Of a stretch of 64,000 nucleotides of DNA, positions 1 to 11,789 are shown in pieces (position 1 is the first letter of the stretch; each line of letters opens with the position of its first letter). The notes under the pieces were generated by a model, which saw nothing but the letters and a program-made list of their open reading frames with translations, ran no database searches and was not told where the DNA came from. Location of the stretch: positions 17,379,173 to 17,443,172 of the forward strand of contig NC_041011.1 in NCBI RefSeq assembly GCF_004193775.1, in the 5' to 3' direction. The position numbers and the translations under genes are program-made. The DNA is from Glycine soja. Its lineage: Eukaryota > Streptophyta > Magnoliopsida > Fabales > Fabaceae.

Positions 1-1206
1 AGAAGGAAAGGATTGAGCATATGGAGGAGAGGCTACGCGCCATTGAAGGAGGAGGAAATTATGCCTTTGTTGACATGGCAGAGTTGTGCTTGGTACCCGA
101 CGTGGTTATTCCTCCAAAGTTCAAGGTGCTAAATTTTGATAAGTACAAGGGAACCACTTGCCCAAAGAATCACCTGAAAATGTATTGTAGGAAGATGGGG
201 GCGTATGCGAAAGATGAAAAGTTGTTGATGTGTTTCTTCCAGGAGAGTCTTGTTGGGGCAGCTATTACCTGGTACACTAACCTGGAACCTTCCCGAGTCC
301 ATTCTTGGAAGGACCTAATGGATGTTTTCATTAGGCAGTATCAGTATAACTCTGACATGGCTCTAGATAGAATGCAACTATAGAATATGTGCAAGAAAGA
401 CAATGAATCTTTCAAAGAATACGCTCAAAGGTGGAGAGATTTGGAAACTCAAGTAGTGCCCCGATGATGGAGAAGGAGATGATAACAATGATAGTGGACA
501 CGTTGCCAGTGTTTTACTATGAGAAGATGGTAGGTTCCATGCCTTTAAGTTTTGCAGATTTAGTTTTTGCTGGCGAGAGGATTGAAGTGGGTCTGAGAAG
601 AAGGAAATTTGATTATGATGCTACTGCGAGTTCTAGTAATAGAAGACCTGAGATGAGTGGAGGGAATAAAAATGAGGGAGAAACCCATGTTGTGACTGTC
701 GTTCCTACATAGCCAAATTCCCACTAGCCCCTTTAAATCCCATGTACCAATATCCTCCCCAACAATATCAATACTCAGCCAATATCAGTCCTTCCCATTA
801 CTCACCACCCTACCAACCAAGAACACCCAATCATCCACAAAGGCCACCCCTAAATCGGCCACAAAATCCACCTGTTGCACATCTAAGACCAAACACCACC
901 CCTAATTCCAATCAAAACACAAACCAGGGAAAGAACCTTCTAGAAAAGAAGCCTGTAGAATTTACCCTAATTCCAGTGTCGTATGCTAACTTACTCTCGT
1001 ATCTGCTCGATAATGCAATGGTAGTCGTGAGCCCATCAAAGATTCCTCAACCTCCATTTCCCAGAGGATACAACTCCAATGTGACAAGTGCTTATCATGG
1101 GGGAGTTCTGGGGCATTCCATTGAGCATTGTATGACCCTGAAACATAAGGTGCAAAGTCTGATCGATGCAGGCTGGCTGAGATTTGAGGAGGAGAATTTC
1201 TTGTGA
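1..1206 (+). pseudogene. Ty3/gypsy Tat/Ogre-like gag, broken
   Basis: This is the capsid/nucleocapsid (gag) region of a Tat/Ogre-type LTR retrotransposon, running in from outside the window. The first frame (21-383) has the retrotransposon-gag pattern: a PPKFKVLNFDKYKGTTCP start of the domain, then the GAAITWYTNLEPSRVHSWKD helix block. A TAG at 381-383 interrupts it, the frame stays readable to about 464 (ESFKEYAQRWRDLETQV), a frameshift follows, and 431-712 carries on with MVGSMPLSFADLVFAGERIE. A third frame (742-1206) is proline/asparagine-rich and ends in a Tat-type tail (YHGGVLGHSIEHCMTLKHKV). At least one stop and two frame changes make it non-functional. No protease, RT or integrase follows, so most of pol has been lost. 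Family assignment is from the motif pattern. Confidence 0.75.
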
Positions 1207-1258
1207 ATTCTGATGTCGTCAATCGATATTATGCATGATGCTTAGGGCAATTTGAAAG

Positions 1259-2266
1259 TGTTGGACAAGTGGCCTCAATAACTTAAGAGGGGGGTGAATT
1301 AAGTTTCAAAATTTTCCCACTAACAAATTTTAACCCCCTTTTAAATGATATATGATAGGCTCAGAATACAAAAGAAGAAGAAGAAGCAATCAATTTAATA
1401 ATGTTCTTTTAAATGCGCAAGACAAAGTAAACTGCAATAAAATAACTGAGATAAGGGAAGAGAGAATTACAAACTTTCTTTATCCTGGTTCGACCACTTC
1501 CCATGCCTACGTCTAGCCCTCAAGCAACCCACTTGAGATTTTCCACTATCTCTGTAAATCCTTTACAAACTTTGAACACACCTTGGAATCCCTCACCCTT
1601 GTGTTCAATTGATTTGAAAGTGATTGAGCAATAGCTGTTTAGAGAGCATTTGACAATTAAGTTCTCTTTTTAAATCTCTCTCTTACTTTTCAAAGTCAGA
1701 CACACATATATATAGGCCCATTGTGCCTTTTCAAAATGGTTTGAAGAGATGTGTCTTTTCAAAAAAGCTTTTCTGAAATTTTCTCACTAGTAATCGATTA
1801 CAGAATTTTGGTAATCAATTACACAGTTATATTTCTGAAGAGTCATGACTTTGCAAAGGTTTTTTTTAATCTCTTCACTGGTAATCGATTACAAGATTCT
1901 AGTAATCGATTACACATATCAAAATTCAGATAGTTTTGTATCGTTAGTAAAAAAATATGTTCACAAGCTCTCTGGTAATCGATTACACAGTCTGATAATG
2001 GATTACCAGTTCAAAAATATCTTTTTGAACTGATTTAGCCTTTGATAAAAGAGTTTTTGATACTAAATATGTTGAGGTCAAACTAAAGCAATCAAATTGA
2101 GATTCTTTAAACAAACTTACTAAGTTCTTATCTTAGATTTACTTGATCTTGTTTGCTTGACCTTGAATTCATCTTGAAGCAATCTCTGTTTGCTTAACCT
2201 TGAATGTTTCTTGAAGCAATCTTGTTTGATTATACTTTGGCATCATCAAAAACCTGTATTCATACA
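1259..2266 (-). mobile_element. LTR (probably solo) with TAATCGATTAC motifs
   Basis: The block begins TGTTGGACAAGTGGCCTC next to an AAGAGGGGGGTGAATTAAG stretch and ends in ATTCATACA. It reads as the reverse orientation of the LTR family at 10152-11784 and 62573-63687, which end in ..GGCCACTCGATCCAACA or ..GGCCATTTGTCTAACA. It carries several GTAATCGATTAC palindromes (about 1791-2010). The flanks GAAAG and TTTAT do not form a target-site duplication, so the element is old, recombined or truncated. It lies between the Tat gag remnant and the Tat 3' non-coding part. Confidence 0.55.
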
Positions 2267-4429
2267 TTTATAGGAGGTTGTTGTTAGATGTTTCCAATGA
2301 CTCATTAGGATTTTCAGGTTTATGCTATTACTGTAAACAACAGTCTCAATGTTAATAATATGGATTAATTTGATGTTGCTATCTCTCATTCTCTCACAAT
2401 TACATCTTTGCTTATTTAACCTTCACTGGAATGTGAATGTACGTCGTTGGTTTGTTTGCTCAAGTGACTTGCGCTCCTGAGTCGATCTCTAAGTCCGCCC
2501 AAACAAAAATTGCACGTTCTACACATTTGGTGGGGGTGCCGTAAGCGATGAGTAAAGTTAAATAAACATTTGATTGATTGTGTTTGCAAATAAAAAATAA
2601 GAGGTATAGACATTCATGTGACCTCATCTTATCATTCTTAAATGTTGTCTTTCTTGAGAAAAAAATTAGTTGTGAAGAACAAGAGCCATTTGACTTAATT
2701 TGTCAATTGAAAATCCTTTAAATATTCTTGTCCTTGAAAATTCTTTTTCGAGAACCTGTACACTTTCTTTCATTTCTTCTTGCTACAAGGTCATGACAAA
2801 TGACAACAACATATACCTCTGAACCCTACACTGGGGCAATGACAGCCACCATGCATGAGCTTCAAGCGAACCTAGGGGCAGACAAGAAGTCCTCACCCGA
2901 AAGGTTGAAAACCCAAAAGGATGGCCTGGGCAAAAGTTAGGGAAATGAAAAAAGAAAAAAATTCAGGGGCATGTTATCATAGGTTTCGTCCCAAAATCTA
3001 AATTGTAAAAGTCTTTAGTCAAGATTTGAAATGACACATGGTCGTGTTTCATCATCCCAAACACTAATTTATCCCTTGTTACCCCTTCTGAGCCAAAGCA
3101 TATTTGTTTTCTTTAAAAAAAAAACAAAAAACCCTAAGTAGGAACCACCGCTAAACTGGCGGAAAGAGCAATGCAAACAACACATGCATGAGGCTTACCA
3201 AGTTCTAGGTTGGGCAACAATGATGTTAAGAAAAAAAGCAGAAAGCAAATCCGCCAAAGGCGAGCAAAGCAAAAGGAGACAAAAAAATCTCTAAATTTTA
3301 CAAGGAAGGCACAAAAGTGCAATAAGGATTAATGTATAAGACAAATGGAGTAGAACCCAACCCAAAAAGTTGAAATGAATAAAAGTACAAGCAAGGCTAT
3401 CAAGGTTCTTACTCAATATAACCCTTAAACACTCTTTGAGCCTTTCTGATCCTTTCTTTCATAGTTCTCTTACTCCCCGACCACGTTAGAAGCCCAATAA
3501 AGTCCATATGGATCATGTAATGACTAGTTTTGCTTTTAAGTTTGGATTCTAAAATGAAACCCGCACACGCTTGTGATTGCTAAAAAAAAGAATCCTCAAG
3601 GTTTTGCACTTTCACATTTGAGAAGAAAACGCATTCGACCAGGAGCTCGTGGAAAATGCCCAAAGACAATTGTGATAGTAGGATACATCTGATGTTAGTC
3701 GCTCATGCAAATCCCATAGGATTCCTTTCAAATCCAAGGGTAGCCTTCGTTATATAAATTCTCTTGGTCATCAAGTTTCAACGGGAATTACAGACCCTTG
3801 GCATCACTCTATGACCTTAAATCAGGAAAGTCTCACTTGGTCATATACCAAAGTGTAACAATGCATTGCCATCCTTCAATGGTGCATGTGATCGATCCCA
3901 AAGCCTTATATTTTCTTGTTGTGCAGAATGATCAAAGTTTTTAAACAAAAAGGGACGAACCCTAGGATCAATATTTCAGTTGATTAATTAAATGTCAAAC
4001 GACTCCACTGCCGTCACCCTAAAATTGTCAAGTAATTAAATCAAAACACACACTCTGAGGGAGTCCCCAAAGAGATTTGCAAAAGATAGGATGAGGTTGC
4101 ATGAGTTATCACATCTTTCAAAAAGAGATAGTCAATCTGTGTTTTTCACAAAAAAAAAGGAAAGAATGTCATGAGCATTGCACAATTTGCATGATTCCAA
4201 ACCTTTTGCATTGCTAGATAAAAAGCCTACATTTTACTGCATTCCAAAACCTCTGTATTCCAAAACTCATGTTCATATCAGGCTATAAGTGCATTGATTT
4301 CTCTTTATATACCAATTTCCAAAATCCAATGTCCTACCTTTTGAGTTTAGGATGAGAGGCCCTCTCAAAGAGTCAACATCTTGCTTTCTTATAAGGTTAA
4401 GCCCTTGGGTACTAGTACCTATTGGCATG
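2267..4429 (+). other. Non-coding 3' part of Tat/Ogre-like element
   Basis: I see no gene here. The stretch lies between the broken gag/solo LTR and the minisatellite plus LTR start at 5293, so it is read as the internal 3' non-coding part of the Tat/Ogre-like element after loss of pol. Short open frames on both strands have no recognisable domain. A run at about 2930-2975 is purine-rich. The assignment rests on position, not on a motif. Confidence 0.4.
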
Positions 4430-5165
4430 TTTCATAGGACTCAACGTCTTTTGCTTTATGTTTTCATATGACTCAACATCCTTTATTTTTGTTTCATAGG
4501 ACTCAAAGTCCTGACCTTTATCTTTCATAGGACTCAATGTCCTCGCCTTTATGTTTCTATAGGACTCAAAGTCCTTGCCTTTATGCTTTCATAGGACTCA
4601 AAGTCCTCGCCTTTATGCTTTCATAGGAGTCGACGTCCTCGCCTTTATGTTTCCATAGGACTCAAACTCCTCGCCTTTATCTTTCATAGGGCTCAATGCC
4701 CTTTATCTTTATGCCCTATAGGACTCAACGTCCTCATCTTTATGTTTCCATAGGACTCAACATCCTCGCCTTTATGTTTCCAAAGGACTCAATGTCCTTG
4801 CCTTTATGTTTTTCATAGGACTCAATATTCTTTGTCTTTATATTTTCATAGGACTCAACGTCCCCTGCCTTTATGTTTCCTTGGACTCAACGTCCTTTGT
4901 CTTTATGTTTTCATAGGACTCAATGTCTTCTATTTTTATGCTTTACAAGACTTCAATGTCTTCTGTTTTTACGCTTTACAAGACTTCAATGTCTTCTGCT
5001 TTTATGCTTTTCAAAGACTTCAATGTCTTCTATTTTTACGCTTTACAAGACTTCAATGTCAATGTCCCCTGCTTTTATGATTTATAGGACTCCAATGTCC
5101 TTCATTTTGTGTTTTATAGGACTTCAAGGTCCTTTGTTTGGTGTTACAAGACTTCAATGTTCTTT
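4430..5165 (+). repeat. Minisatellite of ~31-36 bp units, each with a short hairpin
   Basis: About twenty or more degenerate units follow the pattern TTTCATAGGACTCAACGTCC, then TTTGCCTTTATG. Proximal units carry AGGAC..GTCCT and distal units (from about 4945) carry AAGAC..GTCTT, with one unit AGGGC..GCCCT at about 4687-4701. Each core is an inverted repeat of 5-6 bp with a 3-6 nt loop. The array sits about 130 bp upstream of the Tat LTR start. The open frames crossing it are by-products of the repeats. Confidence 0.85.
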
Positions 5166-5292
5166 TGTTTTTTCGGTTTCATTTTTTTTCTCTGGCATCC
5201 AGTTTTGAATAGCCAGACCGCTCGAATGAAATAAGTGTCATTATCTTTACTTATCTTTTATTTTCAATAAAAGATAAGTAAAGAAGGGCAAC

Positions 5293-5837
5293 TATCATAC
5301 CCTAATTTCATCCGGTATGATGTTTTTATCATTTGGATATGATGTTTTGATCATTGCTAATCAAATTACGATGTTTGGCACCGGTTGTAGCGCAAGGCCG
5401 AGGGGTCGCTCAGGGTTGATGTTTGATTGTCAGATCTGGAAACAAAAGCCACAAGGAAAGGGGCAAAATTGTCATTTTTCTGGAACTTTTTAGACCTAAA
5501 CTCGCTCAGGCCAGAATCTGGCTCACCTGGGCCATGGGAAAGCTTCATTCTTAAGCAACCAGCTCGCCTGAGCGAGCTGATACCTTCAAGCCTAAGCAAC
5601 TGGCTTACCTGGGCGAGCTTCCCCTGCACCAAATGGATTTTTCTATAAATAGTCATGCAAGGGGAGAGGTTAGGGGGGGGGTTCTAGAACTGAAGAAAAT
5701 AGAGGAAAAACATAGAAGGAAAAGGAGGAGACGAAAGGTAAAGCCGAGGCACTGTAGAATTACGACCGTGGATCATTTCCTTCGCCATTTCTCTTGTGCC
5801 TTGCACAATGATCGGTTAGTTTTTCTTAAGCATCGAT
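5293..5837 (+). mobile_element. 5' half of Tat/Ogre-like LTR, split by Athila
   Basis: A purine-rich AAAGAAGGGCAAC precedes TATCATACCCTAATTTC, read as an LTR start (the first bases expected as TG have decayed to TA). Inside are repeats of the short palindrome CTCGCCTGAGCGAG and relatives (5500-5620) and a TATA box. At 5837 the LTR is cut by the Athila element. It appears to continue at 16237-16775, because the flanks ATCGA/ATCGG on either side of the Athila element look like its target-site duplication with one change. Confidence 0.55.
5643..5652 (+). promoter_or_regulatory. TATA box of the Tat-like LTR
   Basis: CTATAAATAG matches the plant TATA consensus well and lies about 350 bp into the LTR. 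It is the likely core promoter of the element's transcript. Confidence 0.5.
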
Positions 5838-7236
5838 GATGTGCCATTATTTTCTCCTATTTCTTAACCCTTTTTGGACCATTTTAAGTACTGATTAGTC
5901 TTAATTGTCAAATTAATTAGACAGTTTTATTATTTGGGCCCATTTAGCTAATTTGATATTTTCAATCTAATTTCAGGAATTAATGAAGCATTGGGCTTGA
6001 ATCCAGAATTGGGCTTGGACATGGACTTGAAGAGGGCAGACTATTTTATTCTACAAAATTAGATCTTATCTTATCTTATCTAGATATTATTTAGATTTGA
6101 TCTCATCTAGATATTATTTCATCTAGATCTTATCTTATCTTATTTTATCTAGATTTGATTTTATTTTATTTATGGGCTTGGATTTAAAACAGATTTGTAA
6201 GCTTTGGGGCTGGAAAACTATATAACAGCACCAAGGTTCTAGTTTAGGCCTCTCTCTTTTCTCCTCTCTTCTCTTTCTCCTTTATTTTTCGTTTTTACAA
6301 TTCCAGTTCTGACTTTTAGTTTTATCAATAAAATTTGGTTCTTCAATCTATAATTTTGTTCTCTATTGATTAATGGAAGGCTAAGTCCCCAATGTTGTTT
6401 TCTCATGAGGATCAAGCACAGTTGTCTTTGAGGTTCTATTATTATTGTTAAATTATGTTCAGTTTTTTTTTTCCTCTTCACTAATTACACTGAATTTGTT
6501 GCTATTAATTCATGCATGCTTAGTGCTTGATTAATTGTCTCTACGCTTAATTTACGTTCATGCTTAATGATCGTTTATGAGTAATTGGTGTATGTGATGC
6601 TTAATCACATAATGAATGCCTTATGTTGAATTTCGCTTAGTAATTTAATCTAGGGTTGGATTAAGTGGTTGAATTGAATAAGGATAAACTCTCGTAACCT
6701 AGGATAAGAGACTTGCTTGTGAATCAAGGGGAAGCAACGTATTTTAATTCTGATATTTTCTAATTCCATTTTACTCGCTATTTAATTTACAAAAGCAAAC
6801 AACCCCTGCCCCCAATTCGTTACTATTTTCCTACTATCTGTTATTAACATTTGGTGTATCATTGCTCATTGGGAAACGATCTAGGATCACTTCCTAGTTA
6901 CTACATTTTAATGTTTATTTGATTCGAGTACTGACTCGATCAATCAGGTATAATCTTTGTACCCTTTTGTATCCCTCTTGATATTATATATGTATTTTTT
7001 TCTACCCAAATATCACTTGAGATCGTTTCAAGGTCCAACGCCTTAATGACTATCTGTTTGCAATTAAAATAAATCTTTCAAAAAAAAAACAAAATCAATT
7101 CAACACCCAAACATTCTTACTTAAAGAACTACGTAGGTCTAATTTTCTCATTGCACCTGGAGATACGTAAGAGTAAGGACAACCCCTTATCGAACTACAT
7201 TTTAATGTTTATTTGATTCAGGTACGGCCTCGATCA
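5838..7236 (+). repeat. Athila 5' LTR with ~300-bp extra segment
   Basis: The LTR begins TGATGTGCCATTATTTTC and ends GGCCTCGATCA directly before AATTTGGCGCC. It is 1399 bp against 1096 bp for the 3' LTR. The excess is at about 6940-7195: a copy of the sequence that lies outside the 3' LTR (16237-16480), followed by a second copy of the last ~45 bp of the LTR. A TATCTTATCTTATCTAGATATT run at about 6065-6160 is present in both LTRs. Confidence 0.85.
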
Positions 7237-7240
7237 AATT

Positions 7241-7255
7241 TGGCGCCGTTGCCGG
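7241..7255 (+). promoter_or_regulatory. Primer-binding site, tRNA-Asp type
   Basis: TGGCGCCGTTGCCGG lies four bases after the LTR end. This is the primer site known for Athila elements, complementary to the 3' end of tRNA-Asp. Confidence 0.85.
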
Positions 7256-8053
7256 AGAGCAGTGTCCAAAGGTTCATAATAGCTAGTGTCGTGTTAGTGT
7301 TTAATTCTTTCGTGTTGTGTTAGTATTGTGTTAGTATTGTTTAATGCCTTGTTATTTTGTTTATTGTGTGTTCTGTTTTACTTTTTTTTCTGTTCAGCAC
7401 TTCCCCTGTTTCTGTTTTGGTGTTTTGCTGTAAATAGTGTTTTGCGACGGATTTAGCGACCACTTTTGTGAACTGGAAAACAGGGTAATAGTGGAAAACC
7501 CTTAGCGACATATTTTAGAGACCACCCTTGCTGAATTAATTAGGATATTTTGTTTTGGTAGCTATAGTTGTTATTTTTGGCTGAATTTTTTTGTGGTCAC
7601 TTCTTTTGATCCATATTTTGTGGGAAAAATAGTTGGAGCCCTTAGTTTGGTCAGATTTGAAAGTTCCAAAAAAGTAGCAAATTTGATTTTTGTCAAAACT
7701 TCAAACGACCATAACTTTTGCTCTGGTTATCAGAATCGCAATTATTATATATGTATTTGGGGTAGAAAAAAGTTTCCCATAACTTCAAACGGCTGGCTGA
7801 GGTTTCCTTCTTCCAAAAATTGCAATTCTGTCAAAAGTTTTTTTATTTTCCAAGTATTATTCTCTTGTTTTTCTTAACTTGTCATTTTTAGCTTCAATAG
7901 TTAGACTTTGAATTTTTGTTTGAAATTTTTTGTGCTATCTTCTCATCATTTTATAAGGTTGCTCACAAAATTTCAAGTCATTTGGATATCAGTTAATGGT
8001 AGTTGTAGTTCAAACCTACATTGTTACTTGCATAAGAAGGCAACTAGTTTTGC
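7256..8053 (+). other. Athila leader, non-coding
   Basis: This T-rich leader between primer site and gag shows no domain. The open frame at 7593-7877 is not conserved in any way I can see. Confidence 0.5.
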
Positions 8054-10151
8054 ATGCTGAATATAGGCAATCCATCTGACTTACAACCCTTTGATCCTGA
8101 GATAGATAAGACATTTCATAGACCAGTTAGACATCATTTAGTACCTTTTGAGCATCCTGAGCATTTTGTTATTGGTGATTTTGAGCATTATTGTTTTGAA
8201 CATTCTGATTTTGAACATTTTGAGAACATGGCACAACCTCCACCCCGTGAGAGGACTCTAAGGGAAATGGCTGCACCTGATTTCACCTACGAAAGCTTGT
8301 GCATCCAATACCCTGATGAGGATGTCCCATATGTTCTTAAAACTGGACTAATCTATTTGCTTCCAAAGTTTCATGGCCTTGCAGGTGAAGACCCACACAA
8401 ACATCTGAAAGAATTCCATATTGTCTGCTCCACCATGAAACCCCCAGATGCCCAGGAGGATCACATATTTCAGAAGGCCTTTCCTCATTCTTTAGAGGGA
8501 GTGGCAAATGACTGGCTTTATTACCTTGCTCCATAGTCCATCACGAGCTGGGATGACCTCAAGAGAGTGTTCTTAGAAAAAAATTTCCCTAATTCCAGGA
8601 CCACGACCATCAGAAAGGATATTTCAGGCATTAGACAACTCAGTGGAGAGAGCCTATATGAATACTAGGAGAGATTTAAAATATTATGTGCCAGTTGCCC
8701 TCACCACCAGATTTCAGAGCAGCTTCTTCTCCAATATTTTTATGAAGGACTCAGTAACATGGAGAGAAGTATGATAGATGCTGCCAGTGGTGGAGCCCTT
8801 GGAGACATGACTCCTACTGAAGCCAGAAATTTAATTAATAAGATGGCTTCCAACTCCCAGCAATTCAGTACTAGAAATGATGCTATTGTCATTAGAGGAG
8901 TGCATGAAGTAGCCACAAATTCATCTTCATCAGGTGAGACTAAGAAGCTTGAAGGTAAACTAGATTCCTTGGTTAACCTGGTAACCCAACTGGCCATGAA
9001 TAAAAAATATGCACCTGTCGCCAGACTCTGTGGTTTATGCTCCTCTGCCAACCACCACACAGACCTTTTCCTTCTATGCAACAATCTGAAGCAATTGAAC
9101 AGCCTGAAGCTTATGCTGCAAACATCTACAATAGACCTCCTCAACCTCAACAGGAAAATCAGCCATAATAGAACAATTATGACCTCTCCAGCAATAGGTA
9201 CAATCCCGGGTGGAGGAATCATCCCAACCTTAGATGGTCGAATCCTTCACAACAGCAGCAACAACAACAACAGCCTTATTTTCAAAATGCTACTAGCCCA
9301 AGCAGACCATACGTTCCTCCACCAATCCGGAAGCAACAACAGCAACAGCCCCAGAAATAACAAACAGTTGAGGCCCCTCCGCAACCTTCCCTTGAAGAAC
9401 TTGTGAGGCAAATGACTATGCAAAACATGCAGTTTCAATAAGAGACCAGAGCCTCCATTCAGATGGGACAATTGGCTACACAATTAAATCAACAACAGTC
9501 CCAGAATTCTGACAGATTACCTTCTCAATCTGTCCAGAATCCCAAAAATGTGAGTGCCATTGCATTGAGGTCGGGAAAGGAGTGTCAAGAACCTCAACCA
9601 GCAACATCTTCCTCATCTGCAAATGAACCTGCCCAACTTCACTCTACTCCAGAAAAAGATGATGACAAAAATCTAAATAGTAAGTTACCTAACAATTTCT
9701 ATGCAGGTGAATCTAAAGAGAAGCAGCATATCCCTCTTCCATTCCCTCCAAGAGCAATTTCCAACAAAAAAATGGAAGAGGTAGAGAAGGAGATCTTGGA
9801 AACATTTAGAAAAGTAGAGGTAAACATACCTTTGTTGGATGCAATAAAGCAAATTCCAAGATATGCTAAATTCTTGAAGGAGTTGTGCACTAATAAGCGG
9901 AAGCTTAAAGGAAGTGAAAGAATTAGTATGGGCAGAAATGTTTCTGCATTGATTGGTAAATTTGTTCCCCAAATCCCTGAAAAATGTAAAGATCCAAGTA
10001 TATTAGGCATACCTTGTATCATAGGGAACAGTAAGTTTGACAATGCCATGCAAGATTTAGGAGCTTCTGTTAGTGTTATGCCTATGTCTATTTTTAATTC
10101 TCTATCTCTTGGTCCCTTGCAGTCAACTAATGTGGTAATTCATTTAGCTAA
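8054..10151 (+). pseudogene. Athila gag and start of protease, broken
   Basis: Gag capsid region (8054-9000): the frame reads ..FTYESLCIQYPDEDVPYVLK, then LPKFHGLAGEDPHKHLKEF and SLEGVANDWLYYLAP, which is the retrotransposon-gag signature. It is interrupted by TAG at 8534-8536 and another stop near 8667, but the same frame continues to 9406. After about 9100 the frame shifts through a glutamine/asparagine-rich stretch, with two more stops near 9357 and 9438. 9463-10151 is open and contains the linker NPKNVSAIALRSGKE, the block PLLDAIKQIPRYAKFLKEL, and the aspartic protease active site QDLGASVSVMP near 10053. The protease is cut at 10151 by the solo LTR and resumes at 11790. Confidence 0.85.
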
Positions 10152-11789
10152 TGTAGAAGCAAAGCTTCATGGTGAATCAAGGGTGATTCAAAGGTGTTTT
10201 GATGATAACAATAATGATAACAAAAGATAATGACAAAGGTGATGACAAAAAGCTCAAAGATCAATCAAAGAACAACTCAAGTGAATCAAGAACAATTTAA
10301 GAGTTCAAGATAGAATCAAGAAGAATTCAAGACTCAAGAGGAAAGTTAAGAGTCAAGAATCAAGATTCAAGGTTCAAGATCTCAAGACTCAAGACTCAAG
10401 ATTTAAGAATCAAGAGAAGGCTTAATCAAGATAAGTATGAAAAGTTTTTCTCAAAAATTGAGTAGCACATGATTTTTCACAAAACATGTTTACCAAAGAG
10501 TTTTTACTCTCTGGTAATCGATTACCAGATTTCTGTAATCTATTACCAGTAGCAAAATGTTTTTGAAAATGTTTTCAAATTGAATTTACAACGTTCCAAT
10601 TAATTTCAAAAAGCTGTAATCGATTACAATGTTTTGGTAATCGATTACCAGTGCCTTTGAACGTTGAAATTCAAATTCAAATGTGAAGAGTCATATCCTT
10701 TCACATAAAAGCTTTGTGTAATCGATTACACTTATTTGGTAATCGATTACCAGTGACTGTTTCTGAATAAATCAAAAGATGTAACTCTTCAAAAAGGTTT
10801 TGACTTTTTCAAATTGGTTTTAAGTTTTTCTAAAAGTTATAACTCTTCTAAATGGTCTTCTAGACCAGACATGAAGAGTCTATAAAAGCAAAGGCTTTGT
10901 TTTGCATTTTGAATCATTCATTCATTCAATTCTTCTTTGTACCAAAAGCTTTCCAAAGTTTTCTGGTTTTCTAAACCTTGAAAACTTGTGCTATTCATCT
11001 TTTCATTATCTTCTCCCTTTGCCAAAAAGAATTCGTCAAGGACTAACCGCCTGAATTCTTTTTGTGTCTCTCTTCTCCCTTTTCCAAAAGAACAAAGGAC
11101 AAACCGCCTGAATTCTTTTGTGTCTCCCTTCTCCCTTGTCAAAGAATTCAAAACGACACAGTCTGAGAATTCTTTTGATTCTTCCCATTCCCTAATACAA
11201 AAGTATTCAAAGGACTAACCGCCTGAGAATTCTTTTGTATCCCCATTCACAAAGTATCAAAGGTTTAACAGCCTGAGATCTTTGTCTTAACACATTGGAG
11301 GGTACATCCTTTGTGGTACAAGTAGAGGGTACATCTACTTGGGTTTGACTGAGAACAAGAGAGGGTACAACTCTTGTGGATCAGTTCTAGTGGAGGGTAC
11401 ATCCACTAGGTTCAAAGAGAACAAGGGAGGGTACATCCCTTGTGGATCTTTGCTTGTAAAAGGATTTTTACAAGGTTGAAAGAAATCTCAAGGACCACAG
11501 GTCGCTTGGGGACTGGATGTAGGCACCGGTTGTTGCCGAACCAGTATAAAAACTCTTGTGTGTTTGTTTCCTTCTTCCCTACTCTTTTACTTTCCGCTGT
11601 GCATTTAATTTCCGTTGTGCATTTAATTTCCGCTTTTACTTTCTGTTAAGTTTCTCTTGTACTCCATATTCTCTTAACAATATAAGTAAAAGCCTTAGAA
11701 GAGTAATTTTTTAATTAGTAAAGGTTTAGGAATAATTAATTCAACCCCCCCTTCTTAATTATTCAGAGGCCACTCGATCCAACAGCTAA
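10147..11789 (-). mobile_element. Solo LTR with GCTAA target-site duplication
   Basis: The LTR spans 10152-11784 (TGTAGAAGCAAAGC..GATCCAACA, 1633 bp) and is flanked by GCTAA at 10147-10151 and 11785-11789. No internal region is present, so it is a solo LTR left by LTR-LTR recombination. It has several GGTAATCGATTACC palindromes (10513-10753), a TATA box (TATAAAAGC, 10881-10889), and a repeated GAGGGTACATCC block (11297-11440). The TATA box and the family member at 62573, which has its polypurine tract on the left, indicate that transcription runs rightward on the plus strand. The strand given here only marks uncertainty about the parent's direction relative to the fragment at 1259. Confidence 0.85.
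10881..10889 (+). promoter_or_regulatory. TATA box of the solo LTR
   Basis: TATAAAAGC lies about 730 bp into the LTR, downstream of the cluster of TAATCGATTAC palindromes. It indicates plus-strand transcription of the parent element. Confidence 0.45.

Noticed and set aside
1259..2266. Solo LTR with target-site duplication
   Set aside because: The flanks GAAAG and TTTAT differ, so the duplication is not claimed and the LTR call is kept at moderate confidence.
4430..5165. CRISPR array
   Set aside because: Units are degenerate, there are no unique spacers of constant length, no cas genes, and the context is a plant retrotransposon.
4832..5208. Two overlapping frames of 82 and 111 residues
   Set aside because: They are open because the minisatellite unit lacks stops in those frames, and the repeats explain them.
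5366..5839. Frames on both strands in the Tat LTR
   Set aside because: Lie in LTR sequence around the CTCGCCTGAGCGAG palindromes, with no domain.
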